Of a DNA stretch of 64,000 bases, positions 50,573 to 58,012 are shown piece after piece. The DNA is from UMGS1649 sp045534225. Lineage in GTDB: Bacteria > Bacillota > Clostridia > TANB77 > CAG-465. Numbering within the stretch: the stretch's first letter is position 1; every line of letters starts with the position of its first letter. Location of the stretch: positions 180,912 through 244,911 of the forward strand of contig JAZSJJ010000011.1 in NCBI GenBank assembly GCA_045534225.1. The letters are read 5' to 3'. The translations under genes were made by a program, and so were the position numbers. The notes beneath the pieces were generated by a model, which had not been told where the DNA came from, searched no databases, and was given only the letters and a program-made list of their open reading frames with translations.

Positions 50573-51133
50573 ATGGGATGGATTATATTTGGTGTTGTCG
50601 TTGTAGCTATAGCACTTTGGTTCGTTGGAGTATATAACAAACTTATATCTCTACATCAAAGAGTTAAAAATGCATGGGCTCAAATAGACACACAATTAGT
50701 AAGAAGATTTGATTTAATACCAAACTTAGTTGAAACAGTTAAAGGTTATGCTAAGCACGAATCTGATACTTTAGAAAAAGTTATTGCAGCTAGAACTCAA
50801 TATATGTCTGCAAATGGTGATGTTGAAAAAATGGCGCAAGCTGAAAACATGCTTTCTGGAACTTTAAAAAGCATTTTTGCTTTATCTGAAGCTTACCCAG
50901 AATTAAAAGCAAATGTTAATTTCCAACAAATGCAAACTGAATTAACAGGAACTGAAGATAAAATAGCATACGCTAGACAATTCTATAACGATACAGTTCA
51001 AATGTTTAATACAGAAATTGCAAAATTCCCTAACAGCTTAGTTGCTAAAACAACTGGTGGTGGAAAATTCGTAGACCAACCATTCTTTGAAGCAGCAGCT
51101 GAAGAAAAGAAAAATGTAAGAGTACAATTCTAG
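50573..51133 (+). CDS. lemA: LemA family protein
   Basis: A 186-residue LemA protein: an N-terminal membrane segment (about 2-18) with the cytoplasm-facing or surface helical domain YNKLISLHQRVKNAWAQIDTQLVRRFDLIPNLVETVKGYAKHE, the hallmark of the family, and a second helix FYNDTVQMFNTEIAKFPNSLVA. TTAGGAGG precedes the ATG. It is next to an HtpX-type protease, the usual lemA partner. The molecular role is not established, though envelope stress is suspected. Confidence 0.94.
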   Translation: MGWIIFGVVVVAIALWFVGVYNKLISLHQRVKNAWAQIDTQLVRRFDLIPNLVETVKGYAKHESDTLEKVIAARTQYMSANGDVEKMAQAENMLSGTLKSIFALSEAYPELKANVNFQQMQTELTGTEDKIAYARQFYNDTVQMFNTEIAKFPNSLVAKTTGGGKFVDQPFFEAAAEEKKNVRVQF

Positions 51134-51142
51134 AGGTGAATT

Positions 51143-52012
51143 ATGATACTTAAAAGCGTACAAGATAATAAAAGATCTTCGTTCTTTATAGTATCACTGT
51201 TTATTGTAATTATTATGGTAGGCGTATACTTTGTATGCTATGCTTTGGATTTAGGCTTTTTGTCTGTTCCAATTGCCGTAGTAGGTGCAGTAGTGCCTGC
51301 CATAATTTCTTATAAAAACTGTGATAAAATAGTTCTATCACTTAACGGTGCTAGACCAGCTACAAGAGAACAAGACTTATTATTAAGTAATTTATTAGAC
51401 AATATGTGTATAGCTTCTGGTTTACCAAGACCAAAGCTTTATGTTATAAACGATGCAAGCCCTAACGCATTCGCTACTGGAAGAAATCCAGAAAATGCAG
51501 TTATATGTGTTACAACAGGGCTTTTAGAAAAACTAGACAAATATGAACTAGAAGGTGTTTTAGCTCACGAATTATCTCACATAAAAAACTATGATATATT
51601 ATTATCTACAATAGTTTCAATATTTGTGGGATTTGTAGTTATCCTTTCAGATTGGTTCACTAGATGGAGTTTTAGACGTAGTAGCAATAGCGATAACAAG
51701 AACCCTATTTTTGTTATTATTGGATTATTATTCTTAATACTATCTCCAATATTTGCTACACTTATGAAACTTGCAATATCTAGAAAAAGAGAATTCTTGG
51801 CAGATGCTTCTGCTATAGAAATGACTAGAAATCCAGATGGATTAATTAGCGCATTACAAAAGATAGCTTTAGATCCCGATCCGATTGAAGTTGCGAATAA
51901 ATCTACAGCACATATGTATATATCTAATCCATTTAAGGATAAGACATCAGATTTATTCTCTACACACCCAAGCACAGAAAAGAGAATCGAAGCACTAAGA
52001 CATATTAATTAA
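51143..52012 (+). CDS. htpX: M48-family membrane metalloprotease, HtpX-like
   Basis: A 289-residue zinc protease with two N-terminal membrane segments (about 14-34 and 38-55), the metal site H142-E143-x-x-H146 in VLAHELSHIKNYD, a further segment pair (about 155-215), and the downstream zinc ligand in KREFLADASAIEMT. It degrades damaged membrane proteins, as HtpX does. It begins 9 bp after lemA, so the pair is an operon. The next gene, dut, is also on the same strand with a short gap. Confidence 0.92.
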   Translation: MILKSVQDNKRSSFFIVSLFIVIIMVGVYFVCYALDLGFLSVPIAVVGAVVPAIISYKNCDKIVLSLNGARPATREQDLLLSNLLDNMCIASGLPRPKLYVINDASPNAFATGRNPENAVICVTTGLLEKLDKYELEGVLAHELSHIKNYDILLSTIVSIFVGFVVILSDWFTRWSFRRSSNSDNKNPIFVIIGLLFLILSPIFATLMKLAISRKREFLADASAIEMTRNPDGLISALQKIALDPDPIEVANKSTAHMYISNPFKDKTSDLFSTHPSTEKRIEALRHIN

Positions 52013-52025
52013 TTTGGAGGATAAT

Positions 52026-52484
52026 ATGGAAAGATTAAGAGGATTTGAAATAGCTAAAGGTTGGGAAGATAAGAATATTAATCTTCCAGTAAGAAAAACT
52101 GCTCATTCAGCAGGATATGATATTGAAGCGGCCGAGGATATTGTGATTCCTAAATTCACACCTGGTTGTAAACCAACATTAATACCAACAGGGCTTAAAG
52201 CTTATTGTCAAGATGATGAATGCTATCTATTATTAAATAGAAGTAGCGGTCCTAAAAAAGGATTCATCCTTGCAAATAGTGTTGGATTAATAGATGCAGA
52301 TTACTACGGTAATCCAGACAACGATGGTCATTTTTACTTTGCATACTTTAACTGCAGTGATCATGATATTGAAGTAAAAAAAGGCGATGCAATAGGACAA
52401 GTTGTATTCCAAAAATATCTTACTGTAGACAACGATAACGCAACTGGTACAAGAGTTGGCGGGTTTGGAAGTACAAGTAAATAA
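52026..52484 (+). CDS. dut: dUTP diphosphatase
   Basis: Start set at the ATG at 52026 because TTGGAGG sits just upstream; the TTG at 52014 is part of that site. The 152-residue trimeric enzyme hydrolyses dUTP to dUMP, keeping uracil out of DNA and providing thymidylate precursor. It has the dUTPase motifs AGYDIEAAEDIVIP (1), LNRSSGPKKGF (2), VGLIDADYYGNPDN (3, with catalytic D), GDAIGQVVF (4) and the C-terminal GTRVGGFGSTS (5). It closes the lemA-htpX-dut group before a terminator. Confidence 0.94.
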   Translation: MERLRGFEIAKGWEDKNINLPVRKTAHSAGYDIEAAEDIVIPKFTPGCKPTLIPTGLKAYCQDDECYLLLNRSSGPKKGFILANSVGLIDADYYGNPDNDGHFYFAYFNCSDHDIEVKKGDAIGQVVFQKYLTVDNDNATGTRVGGFGSTSK

Positions 52485-52509
52485 TTATTAAATCAAATAA
52501 AATATATAG

Positions 52510-52539
52510 TAAAACCAGATTCGTTCTGGTTTTATTTTT
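52510..52539 (+). terminator. Rho-independent terminator after dut
   Basis: A perfect 10-bp stem (52510-52519 with 52525-52534) followed by TTTTTG. Confidence 0.85.
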
Positions 52540-52545
52540 GTCTAA

Positions 52546-52574
52546 TTGTATTTTAGGTCCATCTGTGATATACT
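52546..52574 (+). promoter_or_regulatory. Promoter of the Gfo/Idh/MocA gene
   Basis: TTGTAT (52546-52551) and TATACT (52569-52574), 17-bp spacer, 49 bp upstream of the ATG. Confidence 0.7.
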
Positions 52575-52623
52575 TATTTCACCAAACTTAATTAAAAATT
52601 CTTATGATTAGGAGGGTTTTTAT

Positions 52624-53694
52624 ATGGTACACAAGAGAATAGGATGTGCCATTATCGGTTATGGAGGCATGGGTAATTGGCACGCCAACAAAATCACCCG
52701 CGAAATGAGCGAGTACGCAGAGCTCATCGGAGTTTACGACACAAATCCTGCTCGGAACCTTGTAGCCAAAGAAAAAGGAATTCACTTCTATCTTGATGAA
52801 TTTGAACTCTTGGCTGACGAGAATGTCGAGCTTGTTGTTATCGCAACTCCGAACGATGTCCACAAAGAAATCGCAATCAGAGCACTTGAAGCAGGCAAAA
52901 ACGTTATTTGTGAGAAACCTGTAACACTGTGTTCGCACGACCTTGAAGAAATCATTGAAGTAGCAAATAAAACCGGGCTTCTCTTTACTGTACACCAGAA
53001 CAGACGTTGGGACGAAGATTATCTTACGATGAAGAAAATCTTTGACGACAACACACTCTCGAACGTGTACAGAATCGAATCCAGAGTTCAGGGTTCACGT
53101 GGAATTCCTGGAGACTGGAGAAACCAGGTAGAACACGGCGGCGGTATGGTTTACGACTGGGGTATTCACCTTCTTGATCAGGCTCTTATGATGACTGGAG
53201 CAAGAAAAATCAAGAGCGTGTATGCCGAGCTTACCAATGTCACAAACGAAAATTGTGATGATGGTTTCCGCACTACCCTTATCTTCGATGATGGTCTTTC
53301 TTTCTATGTTGAGGTTACTACCAGTAACTTCATTGAGCTCCCCAGATGGTATATGCTCGGCGAGAACGGTACTGCTGTTCTTAACAATTGGTCTTGCGAT
53401 GGCAAGATTGTTATGGTTTCCGATTGGGAAAACAAAGATGCTGTTCCGATTGTCGCAGGTGCAGGAATTACCAAAACGATGGCTCCCAGAGACAAAGACT
53501 CTATCAAGGAATATCCGTTGCCTGTACAAAAGGCAAACTGGGGCGAGTATTACAAGAATGTATTTGCTTACCTTCGCGGTGAAGAAGACATCATTGTAAC
53601 TCACGATGAACAAAGAAGACTCATCAAGCTTGTTGAAGCTATCTTTGCTTCCGGTTATTCTGGAAGAGTCGTAGAATTTGAGAACGGACTTTAA
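52624..53694 (+). CDS. Gfo/Idh/MocA-family NAD(P)-dependent oxidoreductase
   Basis: A 356-residue sugar- or inositol-type dehydrogenase: N-terminal Rossmann motif AIIGYGGMGNWHA, the catalytic E-K-P in VICEKPVTL, and a C-terminal alpha/beta substrate domain with RVQGSRGIPGDWRNQVEHGGGMVYDWGIHLLDQALMMTG. The substrate is likely a sugar, inositol or related polyol. It stands alone between its own promoter and terminator and uses the C/G-ending codons of the other GC-richer genes, unlike dut beside it, so it was probably acquired. TAGGAGGG precedes the start. Confidence 0.9.
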   Translation: MVHKRIGCAIIGYGGMGNWHANKITREMSEYAELIGVYDTNPARNLVAKEKGIHFYLDEFELLADENVELVVIATPNDVHKEIAIRALEAGKNVICEKPVTLCSHDLEEIIEVANKTGLLFTVHQNRRWDEDYLTMKKIFDDNTLSNVYRIESRVQGSRGIPGDWRNQVEHGGGMVYDWGIHLLDQALMMTGARKIKSVYAELTNVTNENCDDGFRTTLIFDDGLSFYVEVTTSNFIELPRWYMLGENGTAVLNNWSCDGKIVMVSDWENKDAVPIVAGAGITKTMAPRDKDSIKEYPLPVQKANWGEYYKNVFAYLRGEEDIIVTHDEQRRLIKLVEAIFASGYSGRVVEFENGL

Positions 53695-53701
53695 ACAAAC
53701 T

Positions 53702-53734
53702 AACACCAGCTGTTTATTACAGCTGGTGTTTAAT
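53702..53734 (+). terminator. Rho-independent terminator
   Basis: A 12-bp perfect stem (53702-53713 with 53719-53730), 5-nt loop, TAATTATT tail. Confidence 0.8.
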
Positions 53735-53758
53735 TATTATATTAAGTTTTTTAATATT

Positions 53759-53941
53759 TTAATCTTCAATTGGAATAAATAGCTTACAGCAACATATGCC
53801 TTCTTCTATAAATTTATCGCAAGGACAAAGTGTTGTCTCATTCTTCTCCACTCTGCAAGGACAATGTCCATCCTTTTTTAATGTTCCTGTTATTATTTTA
53901 TCTACATATTCTCTATTTGGATTTAATCTATATCCTTTCAT
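53759..53941 (-). CDS. Ferredoxin-thioredoxin reductase catalytic-subunit-like protein
   Basis: Start set at 53941 after AAGAGAGG, since the upstream ATG at 53974 lies in nrdG. The 60-residue protein has the cysteine layout of the FTR catalytic chain: HCPCR (C27, C29), LCPCDK (C39, C41) and ICCCKLF (C50-C52), preceded by NPNREYVDKIITGTLKKDG, as in FTR-like proteins. The motif holds a [4Fe-4S] cluster and an adjacent redox disulfide. It lies 10 bp from nrdG in the nrdDG operon, so it may supply electrons for the anaerobic ribonucleotide reductase, by context. Confidence 0.85.
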   Translation of the reverse strand: MKGYRLNPNREYVDKIITGTLKKDGHCPCRVEKNETTLCPCDKFIEEGICCCKLFIPIED

Positions 53942-53951
53942 ATAACCTCTC

Positions 53952-54518
53952 TTATACTTGTCTTGAAAAGACACTTCTGTTTTGTTCTTTTAGATATATT
54001 TCATCTTTTAGCACTACTTGATTTGTTGCTAAAGATTCTTGTACATCTATTATTCTTTGATTTGAAGAACCTCTAAAGAATAGTTTTGGATCTTTGTTTT
54101 CTTCTTCGAATTTTCCATCAACTAAGATATCCACATTCTTTAATAATTCTGGTGTTTCTGTCCACATTGTACACATTTTATCTCTTATTTGTTTATCGAA
54201 AAGGAAACCTGAATACGCCCAAATTGTTTTATCTGGATATACTTCCCTTACTCTATTAGTTAGTTCTACTAATGCAGCTTGGTTTTCTTTTTCGAATGGT
54301 TCTCCACCTAAAAGTGATAAACCTGTTATATAGTTTGGCCTAAGCGCCTCTAATATTTCATTTATTGTGTCTTCTGTAAACTCTGTTCCATAGTTAAAGT
54401 CCCACGCTTCTTCATTAAAGCAGCCTTTACAATGATGTCTACAACCACTAACAAATATTGAAACTCTAACTCCTGGTCCATTAGCTATATCCATTTTCTT
54501 TATTGTAGCGTATTTCAT
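53952..54518 (-). CDS. nrdG: Anaerobic ribonucleotide reductase activating protein
   Basis: A 188-residue radical SAM enzyme that generates the glycyl radical of NrdD. The cluster motif CX3CX2C is C26, C30 and C33 (SGCRHHCKGCFN), and GLSLLGGEPF is the SAM-binding GGEP. The ATG is 10 bp downstream of nrdD on the same strand. The C-terminal extension (ESLATNQVVLKDEIYLKEQ) is longer than the minimum. The pair is functional only without oxygen. Confidence 0.95.
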   Translation of the reverse strand: MKYATIKKMDIANGPGVRVSIFVSGCRHHCKGCFNEEAWDFNYGTEFTEDTINEILEALRPNYITGLSLLGGEPFEKENQAALVELTNRVREVYPDKTIWAYSGFLFDKQIRDKMCTMWTETPELLKNVDILVDGKFEEENKDPKLFFRGSSNQRIIDVQESLATNQVVLKDEIYLKEQNRSVFSRQV

Positions 54519-54528
54519 ATTCTTTCTC

Positions 54529-56655
54529 CTATAAATGTAGTACTCTTGCTTTTATCTCCTTAGTTTTTCCTTCGTTCCAGAAGTTTTCTCCTAGATATCC
54601 ACAAGTACGTCTTGTAACGTTCATTTTTCTCTTATCTTTATTTCCACAACTTGGGCATTCCCATTCGTTGTTATCGTTTATTATGATTTCACCATCAAAT
54701 CCACAGCAATGGCAGTAGTCTGATTTTGTATTGAATTCTGCATATTGAATATTATCATAGATAAATCTTACAACATCTTCTAACGCATCAAGATTGTGAG
54801 TGATGTTTGGTATTTCAATATATGATATTGCTCCACCTGAAGATATTGGTTGGAATTCACTTTCAAATACAAGTTTTTCAAAAGCATCAATTTTTTCTCT
54901 AACATCTACGTGATATGATTTTGTATAGTAACCTTCTACTCTTACATCTTTAATTGTTCCAAATTTTTCTTTATCTATTCTTGCAAATCTATAACATAAG
55001 CTTTCTGCTGGTGTTCCATATAATGCAAATCCTAGACCAGTTTCTTTCTTCCATGTATTACAAGCTTCTCTAAGTCTTCTGATTACTTTAAGTGCAAATT
55101 CTTTACCTTCTGGAGTTGTATGAGATACACCTTTCATAAGTTTTGTCACTTCGTATATTCCTATATATCCTAGAGATATTGAAGAATATCCGCCTTTTAA
55201 GAATTTGTCTATCTTTTCACCTGGTTGAAGTCTAGCTATTGCACCATATTGCCAGTGTACTGGAGATATGTCTGATGTAGTTCCAAGCAAAGCATGATGT
55301 CTGCACATTAATGCTTCGAAACATAGATCTAATCTTTCATCCATTAGGCTCCAGAATTTTTCTTCATCGCCTTCAGCAAGAATTCCTATTTGAGGTAGGT
55401 TTAGTGATACAACACCTTGGTTAAATCTTCCCTCAAATTTGTAATTTCCTTTTTCATCTTTCCATGGAGCTAGGAAGCTTCTGCATCCCATTGGGCTAAA
55501 TACATTACCTTCATAGTTTTCTTTCATCTTCTTAGCAGAGATATAGTCTGGATACAATCTCTTAGATGAACATCTAACTGCAAGTTTAGTTAAGTAATCG
55601 TATTCTCCACCTGTTAAGTTATTGTGTTCATGTAATACATATATTAGTTTAGGGAATGCTGGTGTTACATATACACCTTTTTCATTCTTTATACCTAAAT
55701 ATCTTTGTCTTAATATCTCTTCAATAATCATAGCAGTTTCTTTCTTGTATGGATCATCTTCTTCAAGATTTAAGAATATTGTTACGAATGGAGATTGTCC
55801 ATTTGTAGTCATAAGTGTATTTATTTGATATTGTATTGTTTGAACACCTGCTGCAAGTTCATCTTTAAGTCTGTCTTGAACTATATTTTCTATAGCTTCA
55901 TCAGATAAAGTTCCTTTATATTTTTCTTCTAATTTACCTTTGAACTTTTCATAGCTCTTTCTTAAATATTTACCTAAGTGTTTGATCTCAACAGATTGAC
56001 CACCATATTGGCTACTTGCAACTGCAGCTATTATTTGAGTCATAATAGTACATGCAACTTGGAAGCTCTTAGGGCTTTCAATTAATTTTCCGTTCATTAC
56101 TGTTCCATTTTCAAACATATCGCTTATGTTTATTAAGCAGCAGTTGAATATTGGTTGTAAGAAATAGTCTGCATCATGGAAGTGTAAAACACCATCTTCA
56201 TGAGCTTTAGAAATTTTTTCTGGAAGTAACATTCTCTTTGTTAAATCCTTAGAAACTTCTCCTGCTATTAAGTCTCTTTGTGTAGATGCTATATGTGCAT
56301 TTTTGTTAGAGTTTTCTTCCATAACATCCTTGTTGCTATTTCTAATTAAAGATAATATAGATTCATCTGTTGTATTAGATTTTCTAACTAATGCTCTTGT
56401 ATATCTATATACAATATATGCTTTTGCTAGTTCGAATTTTCCAAGTTCCATTAATTTTTCTTCAATAATGTCTTGAACATCTTCAACTAACATCCTTTTT
56501 TTCTTTAAACCTTCAATATGTTTAATTATTCCTTCTATCTCCTCGCATGAAGCCATTTGATTCTCAGGTACTTCTGCGTTAGCTTTTCCAATGGCTACAC
56601 GTATTTTCTCCGCATCGTATTCGACAATTTTTCCGTCTCTTTTTACTATTTTCAT
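54529..56655 (-). CDS. nrdD: Anaerobic (class III) ribonucleoside-triphosphate reductase
   Basis: Start set at 56655, where GGGGGAGG precedes the ATG. The 708-residue enzyme reduces ribonucleoside triphosphates to deoxy forms using a glycyl radical at about G686 in RTCGYLGENF. It starts with an ATP-cone regulatory domain (KIVKRDGKIVEYDAEKIRVAIGKANAEV) and has the zinc-binding cysteines CHCC and CPSC near residue 650-680. It leads the nrdD-nrdG-FTR-like operon, whose promoter is covered by an Fnr-type site. No aerobic class I/II enzyme is seen in the window. Confidence 0.96.
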   Translation of the reverse strand: MKIVKRDGKIVEYDAEKIRVAIGKANAEVPENQMASCEEIEGIIKHIEGLKKKRMLVEDVQDIIEEKLMELGKFELAKAYIVYRYTRALVRKSNTTDESILSLIRNSNKDVMEENSNKNAHIASTQRDLIAGEVSKDLTKRMLLPEKISKAHEDGVLHFHDADYFLQPIFNCCLINISDMFENGTVMNGKLIESPKSFQVACTIMTQIIAAVASSQYGGQSVEIKHLGKYLRKSYEKFKGKLEEKYKGTLSDEAIENIVQDRLKDELAAGVQTIQYQINTLMTTNGQSPFVTIFLNLEEDDPYKKETAMIIEEILRQRYLGIKNEKGVYVTPAFPKLIYVLHEHNNLTGGEYDYLTKLAVRCSSKRLYPDYISAKKMKENYEGNVFSPMGCRSFLAPWKDEKGNYKFEGRFNQGVVSLNLPQIGILAEGDEEKFWSLMDERLDLCFEALMCRHHALLGTTSDISPVHWQYGAIARLQPGEKIDKFLKGGYSSISLGYIGIYEVTKLMKGVSHTTPEGKEFALKVIRRLREACNTWKKETGLGFALYGTPAESLCYRFARIDKEKFGTIKDVRVEGYYTKSYHVDVREKIDAFEKLVFESEFQPISSGGAISYIEIPNITHNLDALEDVVRFIYDNIQYAEFNTKSDYCHCCGFDGEIIINDNNEWECPSCGNKDKRKMNVTRRTCGYLGENFWNEGKTKEIKARVLHL

Positions 56656-56684
56656 ATTAACCTCCCCCATTACCTTACACCGCT

Positions 56685-56742
56685 ATTGTACCCCTTTAAT
56701 TTTATTTAATCTGTTGCAAATGCAACTTTTTTGTGATATTAT
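56685..56742. promoter_or_regulatory. Divergent promoter region with a Crp/Fnr-type operator
   Basis: The perfect inverted repeat GTTGCA-AA-TGCAAC lies at 56713-56726. For nrdD, a TACAAT -10 (56690-56685) starts 22 nt from the repeat, placing its centre at about -41.5, the exact class II activator position of Crp/Fnr proteins. For the rightward gene, the repeat covers the -35 TTGCAA (56714-56719) of a TTGCAA-17-TATTAT promoter (-10 at 56737-56742). The layout predicts activation of nrdDG and autorepression by the divergent regulator. Confidence 0.7.
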
Positions 56743-56769
56743 TAAAATAATTTTAGAGGTGATTTTTTT

Positions 56770-57408
56770 ATGGTAAACTGTGACCTATTCAAACAATTGA
56801 CAGAGCAAGAGTTTCAAAAAATTTACAAATGCTTCAATATTAGAAATATTTTTTTCAAGAAAGATCAGACAATTTTATCTAACACAAAAAACGCTGGAAC
56901 CGTTGGCGTTGTGATATCTGGAGACGCTCAACTTATTCGTTTTGATTACAAAGGTACTCGTACGCTCTTAGCTGAATATGCTGAAGGAGATACATTTGGA
57001 GCAATTTTCTCTAATCTTTCCAACGGTGAAATTTCTGTTCAAGCAAAAACAGATTGTGAAATTATGTTTGTAGATTATGATCATATAATTAATAGATGTA
57101 AAAAAAATTGTCCATACCATAATACGGTTATTGAAAACATGATAGATATTCTTGCAAAAAGAATTTATACACAAAACGAGAGAATCGAAATATTGACCAA
57201 AAGGAGCACTCGCGAAAAGCTACTTGAATACTTTCATACCCTAGCTAAGAAAAGTTCCTCAAAAACCGTTTACGTACCTTTTACGTACACAGATTTAGCA
57301 GACTACCTTAGCATAGATAGAGCTGCAATGATGAGAGAGATAAAATATCTAAAAGATGATGGCATAATTTATACAAAAGGAAGAATGGTTAAATTAATAA
57401 CTATGTAG
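56770..57408 (+). CDS. Crp/Fnr-family transcriptional regulator
   Basis: A 212-residue regulator with an N-terminal cyclic-nucleotide-binding fold (about 15-110, VVISGDAQLIRFDYKGTRTLLAEYAEGDTFG) and a C-terminal winged helix-turn-helix (about 160-205, YTDLADYLSIDRAAMMREIKYLKDDGIIYTKG). The effector-binding arginine and serine of true CRP are absent, so cAMP is not expected. There is no Fnr-type cysteine set. It faces nrdDG and shares the operator with it, so it probably controls anaerobic deoxynucleotide supply. A small membrane-protein gene follows after 32 bp. Confidence 0.88.
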   Translation: MVNCDLFKQLTEQEFQKIYKCFNIRNIFFKKDQTILSNTKNAGTVGVVISGDAQLIRFDYKGTRTLLAEYAEGDTFGAIFSNLSNGEISVQAKTDCEIMFVDYDHIINRCKKNCPYHNTVIENMIDILAKRIYTQNERIEILTKRSTREKLLEYFHTLAKKSSSKTVYVPFTYTDLADYLSIDRAAMMREIKYLKDDGIIYTKGRMVKLITM

Positions 57409-57440
57409 TAGAATTATATTTATATTAAAGGAGATTTCAT

Positions 57441-57926
57441 ATGGTAATATTAATAGAAGCAATTGCACTATGTGCATTATTTACACTAATGGTTTATATA
57501 ATGTCTAGAAAACCAATTAAAACATTATATAACTATCCACCAAAGATACAAGAAAGAGTAAAATCTTTAGATGAATATAAAGACCAAATACCGACTAAAA
57601 AGAATAAAGTGTTTGCTAAATGTTTAGCTGCAATTGTTATTATATTAATTATAAGTTTGGTTTTAAGATATGTTAATGGTTACACTACATTTATAGAAGG
57701 ATTTGGTTATGGCTTTTTACTATGGACAATTGTTAATATATACGATGCTGTAGTTATGGATATTATTTGGTTCTGTCACGATCCATATTTCGTATTTAAA
57801 GGAACAGAAGATATGGTAGACGAGTACCACAATTACTGGTTTCATATTAAAGGAAGTTTAATTGGCGAGTTAATAGCATTAGGTGTATGTTTTGTAGTAG
57901 GTCTTGTTATTCAGTTTATATTGTAA
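57441..57926 (+). CDS. Small membrane protein
   Basis: A 161-residue protein with hydrophobic segments at about 3-20, 57-78, 95-118 and 138-160, and polar loops containing FCHDPYFVFKGTEDMVDEYHNYWFHIKG. AAAGGAGA precedes the ATG. It is probably cotranscribed with the Crp/Fnr gene. No family was recognised and no catalytic motif is seen. The HDP and DEYHNYW loop on one face might bind a ligand or metal. Confidence 0.72.
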   Translation: MVILIEAIALCALFTLMVYIMSRKPIKTLYNYPPKIQERVKSLDEYKDQIPTKKNKVFAKCLAAIVIILIISLVLRYVNGYTTFIEGFGYGFLLWTIVNIYDAVVMDIIWFCHDPYFVFKGTEDMVDEYHNYWFHIKGSLIGELIALGVCFVVGLVIQFIL

Positions 57927-57966
57927 CTCACACTATATGAATATATTAGTACATAATATTAGTATA

Positions 57967-58007
57967 TAAAACAAGAGGCGTGTATCAAATACATTCCTCT
58001 TGTTTTA
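57967..58007 (+). terminator. Terminator between convergent genes
   Basis: An imperfect 18-bp stem (AAAACAAGAGG arm at 57967-57984 with CCTCTTGTTTT at 57989-58006) with T run. It serves the small membrane-protein gene, and the mirrored A run may serve the gene at 58013. Confidence 0.78.
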
Positions 58008-58012
58008 TTTTT

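Noticed and set aside
52588..53706. Reverse frames opposite the Gfo/Idh/MocA gene
   Set aside because: Antisense to a complete Rossmann dehydrogenase, with no start signals.
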